A stretch of DNA of 64,000 nucleotides from positions 12,615,001 to 12,679,000 of the forward strand of contig JANTQA010000015.1 in the NCBI GenBank assembly GCA_027625915.1, in the 5' to 3' direction. Positions 58,901 to 64,000 of this stretch are shown here, one piece after another; position 1 is the first letter of the stretch, and each line of letters begins with the position of its first letter. The stretch comes from Anaeramoeba flamelloides (lineage: Eukaryota > Metamonada > Anaeramoebidae). Below the pieces are notes generated by a model, which was not told the DNA's origin, made no database searches, and worked only from the letters and a program-made list of their open reading frames with translations. The translations under genes and the position numbers were made by a program.

Positions 58901-59588
58901 AAGAAAAAGTTTACTGCGCAAACTAAAAAAACATTCAGCATAACATGCAGTTGTAATTGAGAAACAATTATTGACCAAACAGCATAAAGGTTCTTTCGGA
59001 TTATCAAAGAAATTATAATAAAATAAAAAAATTATTCCAATTGAATAATTAAACACTTCTTTCCGGGGTTAACCCATCAAAATGGTATTAAAAAGAAAAA
59101 AAGAAAAAAAAAAAACTTTGTCTTACTTTCATAAGTTGTGTACCACCAGCAATTGAAAAGAAAGCTTTCTTACAAACTTTTAACATTGAAGGGAGTATAA
59201 AAAGATAAATAATATCAAAAAAACAAACAACAGAAAAGATTGCAATAATTCTTGGGTTTGATGTTAAGATGACCATTTCATAGATTGTATAGACAGTGAG
59301 TAATGCTGAAGCGATCGTGAATGTTAAAAATTGATACATGTTTTGGGAAACCACAATCCAAATAGCAAAAAAAAATCCAAACAACAAAGATAAAGTGAAA
59401 AGGATTGTGTAGAATAAGAGATCCATTTTTGAAATAATTTCTCTTTTTTCATCATAATTTGCAACCCCAACAAATTGGATTGGAATTAGCATTACGAGTT
59501 CTAAAAATGCGCTGAATAAAAAGAATTTGTTGATCCGTTTTTGTCTACAAAAACCCTGATATAGTTTTTTACAACCATTAGAAGACAT
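53988..59588 (-). CDS. Eight-TM membrane protein with acidic-dileucine tail, three exons
   Basis: Exons 59588-59127, 58992-58816 and 54449-53988, all phase 0, give 366 residues. Donors are ATGAAA then GTAAGA and AAAGGC then GTAAGT; acceptors are CCGAAAG and AAAATATAG. The ATG is the first codon of exon 1 (MSSNGCKKLYQGFCRQKRIN). Hydrophobic segments suggest eight TM helices: four in exon 1, two in exon 2 (around LHVMLNVFLVCAVNFFF and YTNIFVAIFDMCWVFGG), two in exon 3 (KLTKLFLFAIFIQPGFYIF and PTITITIIISVSIILRSYL), followed by SFGRGLK. The tail of about 80 residues is Ser/Thr-rich and contains EQTSLIP (about 338-344), which matches the [DE]xxxL[LI] sorting signal read by AP adaptors, so an endosomal or lysosomal address is inferred. 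Each segment alone is an open frame; their joining rests on phase and splice signals. No named family recognised. Confidence 0.7.
56300..56400. repeat. Short tandem duplication (~50 bp unit)
   Basis: Two imperfect units: AAACTTGTTCATTATTAGAT then CTTAAACAAACTGAACTTAA, and AAACTTGTTATGATTAGATC then TTGTACAAACAAAACTTAAA. It lies within the giant intron of the eight-TM gene. Confidence 0.6.
56820..57480. repeat. Family C hairpin array, locus 3, with shared flanks
   Basis: The core is 56985-57415. It repeats the two hairpin types of loci 1 and 2, with linkers GTGCCGTAGAGTGCCTAG and CCTAACGGCAC. The left flank (CAAAGAAAGGATATAATATG, then AATTTAGAGTTGCAGAAAGT) and the right flank (CTTCAATAATAAA) match locus 2. 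Some type B arms are shortened here. It lies inside an intron of a minus-strand gene, as does locus 2. Confidence 0.75.
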
Positions 59589-59977
59589 AATAAAAAGAAA
59601 AAAAAATAAAAATGAGATTTAAAATTGGCTTGTTTTCTGAATGAAAAGAATGTGTTTTGAAAGCTCACAATTATGCAAATTTAGAAAAGAAAGTTATGTG
59701 TTCCTAGCTTATTGACAACACCTTTTGAATAATGAAAAATTATTCTTTAAATATTGATTTACTTGTTTTTGAAATAGTTTACAGGGATTATATATTAACT
59801 TTTTTTCTTTTTTATCTGAAGGCTCTTATTCTTTTGAAAAAAGTTAAATCATAGTATGTTGAAACACACAATATCAAGTTGTTATTTGAATTGAATTTGG
59901 AGATTTAATATGTCTCTTTTAAAAAAATCAGAAAAATGGTCTTCAATGAATTTTTTGTGAAAATTTTTTTCCTATAC
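59589..59977. other. Upstream flank of the eight-TM gene
   Basis: AT-rich; presumed promoter of the minus-strand gene. No specific motif recognised. Confidence 0.35.
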
Positions 59978-60746
59978 TGAAGGGAATAGCCTCACAATAG
60001 ATTACTTGATGACCATCGTATGTTGTAATTCGGTGTAAATGGTCTTAGTTTATCATGGCTCAAATAACTCTTTACTCTAAAAAATCATTTATAAATCTTT
60101 TTGTACAATAAATTATCGATCTGTTAATAATGATCATCTTAAAAAATTTCATTTTGGAATTATTTTTTTTAATTTCTTTTCGCACTCTAAAAATAGAAAA
60201 TCGACATAATTGTATTACAGTATTTAATAATTGTTACTTTTGAAATATTCAAAAGTAACAATTTTTGATATTTTTTTAATTTCAGAATTTAACTCAATAA
60301 TCATCAACATAAAATCCTAAAAACTGGTTAATTTGGCACCTTTTTATAAAGCTAATTGTAACATCAATATATTTCCAATATTTCAGAAATAATATTACAA
60401 AAAAATTTATTGGTTAATTATTTAGTTTTTTCAAAAAATTGAATTTTTTTGTATACTAATCTACATTTCGCTACAAATTTAAGATAGATATTTTGTAACT
60501 TTGGAGAATGAATATTGATAATTCAACCTTTAAATTTGTGGAGAAAAGGTATATTTTTTTCTGAAAATCTTGGGTTTTTTTACTAATACAATGAATATTT
60601 TTAATTGTTAGGATCAACAAATATTACTACTTGACTAATTGGGTTTTTTAGAGAAATTTGAATAATCTCAGGGTAATTTAATTTAAACTCAATAACGACA
60701 TATTTTGGTCTTAAGTTTCTCCTAGATAGAAGCCAATCCCTTAAAC
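59978..60746 (-). repeat. Family A repeat, copy 4
   Basis: About 769 bp, inverted relative to copies 2 and 3. The left end is TGAAGGGAATAGCC and the right end GCCAATCCCTTAAAC. It includes a perfect 15 bp hairpin at 60230-60262 (ATTGTTACTTTTGAA, three-base loop, complement), which is absent from the other copies. Confidence 0.65.
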
Positions 60747-61189
60747 AAACAGTCAATAAACCCAGCTTTTCTTTTTCTTTTTTTTTTTTTAATTTGAATA
60801 TTTCCCAAAATTACAACTAGGTAATCAATGGGAGGAGAATTTACTTTTGATTTTTAATTTTTTTTTTTTGTTGAAAAAAATATATCTTAATTATGTTAAA
60901 ATCGCAATTCCATTGATAAGCATCGTGTTACTTATATAATTTTAATAAATGGGGAATAATTTTCTAATTAATAAGAGTAATCACATTGATTTAATAATAA
61001 TTTGGTCAAAATTAAATAAAAAAAGAAAAAATTAGACTCTTCTGATTATAATATTTTTATAATTTGATCTCATGGTGGTCAATAAACTTTATTTATGTAA
61101 AAAGTTACCCAGTCTTTTTTTTCAAATATCTATTATTTTTTATAACTACCCACCGAAAAAAATAATAAGAAAAAAATAGAATACATTAA
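60747..61189. other. Intergenic, AT-rich
   Basis: Poly-T runs and no gene or clear repeat. Confidence 0.35.
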
Positions 61190-61440
61190 ATTAAAGAATG
61201 GTTGGTTGTTGTATAAAGTAAACTAATAAATTAATAGATTTTCTTAAAAATTAAAAAACCCAAATTCTTAAGGTATCCTATTGAGAAAAACAACAATGTA
61301 CATTTTGATCTTCAATTGAAGATCCAAAGAAAATTCTAATAGAAATTAATATATTTTCTCTATAATCATTTTCACTGATTCAAATAACATTTAAAATTAC
61401 ACGTTTTTATCTTTTATGACAATTGATCTGGTAATAAAAA
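61190..61440 (+). repeat. Duplicated coding-like segment, copy 2
   Basis: Plus-strand counterpart of 51300-51560 (reverse complement there). Shared DNA includes AATAGATTTTCTTAAAAATT, AACCCAAATTCTTA, TTGAGAAAAACAACA and CATTTTGATCTTCAATTGAA. The frame open in copy 1 is interrupted here, so this copy is more decayed. Confidence 0.45.
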
Positions 61441-62214
61441 AAAAATTTACAAAGTAATTATATATCAAAAAAAAAAATAGAAAGAAAAAAAAACAAAATT
61501 CGAAAAATTTGTCAAAAAATTATTTCAATTTTGAAATTAACAAAAAAAAAATTTTTCTTATACAGATCCAAACCAATTTAACTTGTGTACTTCTTCCGCC
61601 GTGTCTCGATGTTTTCCAATGGATGTTTGTTTGGTAAAAACATTTTTTTTAAGAATTTGATTAAAATATATTAAAATGGGGGGGGGGTCTGATTTTTAGC
61701 CATAATTTAGTAAAAATAAAAAGGTTTCATTTGATATTGTGAAAGAACAGAATTACTTTTATAAAATTTCAAATGTTTTATTTCTAAATATTTTTTATTT
61801 TTAAAAAATATAAATTAAACTATACAATTTGTGAATAATAAAACTGGAATTGAATTGTGTCTAACAGTATATAGAATTTTAAAAGAACAAAATCTATTTT
61901 TTTTTAGTTTAAGTGTGTCGATATGGGGTAAATATTCAAATGACTTGGTATAAAATCCAAAGTATAAACCAAAGAAATTATTAATAAAAAAAAATATAAA
62001 ATGGTTAAGAGGAATAATAGTGATAATTCTTCATTTTAGCTAATATTTATTTTATAATAAAAATGTTGATTTTTAGAGTTATCTTCTTGAAGTATCAAGA
62101 TGGGGCGTAATTATGGTAAATATGAGTGGGGTACTAGACTTTTTAAAAGATTGAAATCTTCATTTGGGTTCATATGTACTTTAAAAATATTATTATATTT
62201 TTGATTAGTCTTAC
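61441..62214. other. Intergenic, AT-rich, with a poly-G run
   Basis: No gene. A run of about nine or ten G residues near 61679-61688 is the only striking feature. Confidence 0.4.
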
Positions 62215-64000
62215 TACACTACAAGGAAAATTTAAATACCGAAAATTAAAGTTAGCCATAACTATATATTGGATTTCAGTTATACTTCTTTTATAAATTA
62301 TTTTTTCAAAGTTATCATAATTTTATGTAATAAAAATAGGATAGCTTTTAAACTCTTGAAAATCTGAATACCCCCCTTTTCAAAAATACCGATTTTTAAA
62401 AAAAACACCTATTTTCAGGGTATTTTTTTTATTGGAAAAAAGTTGAAATGAATTAATTTTTTGATTGAACATTAAGATTTAAAAAACGAATAAATGTTAA
62501 AGTAATTTGCAGAAAAAAAACCGGGAACGTATATAAAAAAACTCAAACATGGAAAAAAAATAAAATGATAAAAAATATTCCAAAAAACAGATAAAAAATC
62601 AGTTTTTCAATTTAATTTAGCGATATCTTTTTGATTGAAATATTTTGTACTATTTTCAAATTGAAAAATATGTTTCCTTTTAGACCATTAAAAAAAATAC
62701 TTGAAAATTATTTCTCTACTAAGTCAATTAAAAAATTCAAAAAATTTTACAATTAAAAATGAAAAAAATATTACTGAAAAATTTCATTTTTTTTTTCAAT
62801 TCCTATTAATATCTATTAAAGTTGTAAACCTCATTGAAAATTGTTATGTATAATAATGTTTATTATATGAGTGTATTTCAAAAATACAAAATTTAGAGAT
62901 TTTTTTTTGAAAAAATTTTCCTTGTACACTACAAGGAAAATTTAAATACCTAAAATTAAAGTTAGCCTAAACTATATATTGGATTTCAGTTATACTTATT
63001 TGATAAATTATTTTTTCAAAGTTATCATAATTTTATGTAATAAAAATAGGATAGCTATTAAACTCTTGAAGATCTGAATACCCCCCTTTTCAAAAATACC
63101 GACTTTTGAAAAAAACACCTATTTTCAGGGTATTTTTTTATTGGAAAAAGTTGAAATGAATTAATTTTTGATTGAACATTAAGATTTAAAAACGAATAAA
63201 TGTTAAAGTAATTTGCAGAAAAAAAACCGGGAACGTATATAAAAACTCAAACATGGAAAAAAATAAAATGATAAAAAATATTCCAAAAACAGATAAAAAA
63301 TCAGATTTTCAATTTAATTTAGCGATATCTTTTGATTGAAATATTTTGTACTATTTTCAAATTGAAAAATATGTTTCCTTTTAGACTAGTAAAAAAATAC
63401 TTGAAAATTATTTCTCTACTAAGTCAATTAAAAAATTCAAAAATTTTACAATTAAAAATGAAAAAAATATTACTGAAAAATTTCATTTTTTTTTCAATTC
63501 CTATTAATATCTATTAAAGTTGTAAACCTCATTGAAAATTGTTATGTATAATAATGTTTATTATATGAGTGCATTTCAAAAATACAAAATTTAGAGATTT
63601 TTTTTTGAAAAAATTTTCCTTGTACACTACAAGGAAAATTTAAATACCTAAAATTAAAGTTAGCCAAAACCATAGATTGTATTTAAGTTATACTTATTTG
63701 ATAAATTATTTTTTCAAAGTTATCATAATTTTATGTAATAAAAATAGGATAGCTATTAAACTCATGAAAATCTGAATACCCCCCTTTTCAAAAATACCGA
63801 CTTTTGAAAAAAACACCTATTTTCAGGGTATTTTTTTATTGGAAAAAGTTGAAATGAATTAATTTTTGATTGAACATTAAGATTGAAAAAAGAATATATG
63901 TTAAAGCAATTTGCAGAAAAAAATCGGGAACGTATATAAAAACTCAAACATGGAAAAAAATAAAATGATAAAAAATATTCCAAAAACAGATAAAAAATCA
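62215..64000. repeat. Tandem array of ~700 bp units with CACTACAAGG starts
   Basis: Units begin with CACTACAAGGAAAATTTAAA at 62217, 62927 and 63625 (periods 710 and 698 bp); the third runs off the window. Each unit ends with AAAAATTTTCCTTGT, so the junction AAATTTTCCTTGT-ACACT-ACAAGGAAAATTT is an inverted repeat around a 5 bp spacer; ACACT also precedes the first unit. The start resembles the CACTACAAGAAAA end of CACTA transposons. Units differ mostly by homopolymer length. No ORF of note. Confidence 0.85.

Noticed and set aside
58816-59588. Treating the two hydrophobic ORFs near 59 kb as complete genes
   Set aside because: Neither has both a start and a stop in a sensible place; they read into T-rich intron sequence after clear GTAAG donors and join in phase with 54449-53988.
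1-64000. CRISPR arrays, rRNA, tRNA, prophage or bacterial operons
   Set aside because: No spaced short direct repeats, no recognisable RNA genes and no prokaryotic gene packing were seen on reading; a tRNA scan would be needed to exclude a divergent AT-rich tRNA.

Overview
This window looks like nuclear DNA of an AT-rich unicellular eukaryote. Gene-poor stretches of 2-5 kb separate a few genes. Introns have GT..AG ends, proteins carry long K/N/E/S-rich low-complexity tracts, and every host gene whose end is visible stops at TAA. An amoeboid protist is likely. The mix of a giant DOCK protein, low-complexity inserts and short AT-rich introns would suit an Anaeramoeba-like organism, but that name is only a guess. 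No bacterial operon, rRNA, tRNA or CRISPR array was recognised.

Layout of genes: (1) 1624-2146 (-) first exon of a secreted protein. (2) 4553-6511 (+) a Cwc21/SRRM2-type spliceosomal protein with an RS domain. (3) 11406-16166 (+) a 1586-residue low-complexity protein with a kinase-like core. (4) 20356-28369 (-) VPS18 in four exons, assembled here from splice sites; its last intron is 4.4 kb. (5) 32177-32671 (-) an RPA-interacting-protein (RPAIN) N-terminal homologue. (6) 37691-44455 (+) a DOCK-family (zizimin-like) Rho GEF. (7) 48531-49197 (+) a short SMN homologue in two exons. (8) 53988-59588 (-) an eight-TM protein in three exons, also with a 4.4 kb intron, and with an acidic-dileucine motif in its tail. 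Two genes (Cwc21-like, SMN) belong to splicing or snRNP assembly; VPS18 and perhaps the TM protein belong to the endolysosome. The genes are not clustered as a pathway.

The rest is a layered repeat landscape. Several families can be defined by comparing copies inside the window: a ~760 bp family with TTYAAGGGATTAG ends (four copies plus one split copy at the window start), a ~708 bp TIR family (two copies, one nested inside the previous family), a ~197 bp Tc1/mariner-like MITE (two copies with TA target sites), a family split by a LINE fragment with an 18 bp target-site duplication (the LINE in turn holds a MITE), a 1.3 kb element with long ends built of ATCGCGAT-like motifs, and a ~700 bp tandem array at the right edge whose unit starts like a CACTA transposon.

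The most unusual structure is an array of alternating long AT-rich hairpins of two kinds, found at three loci (about 7.75-8.52, 23.04-23.42 and 56.99-57.42 kb). Two of the three lie inside the two giant introns.
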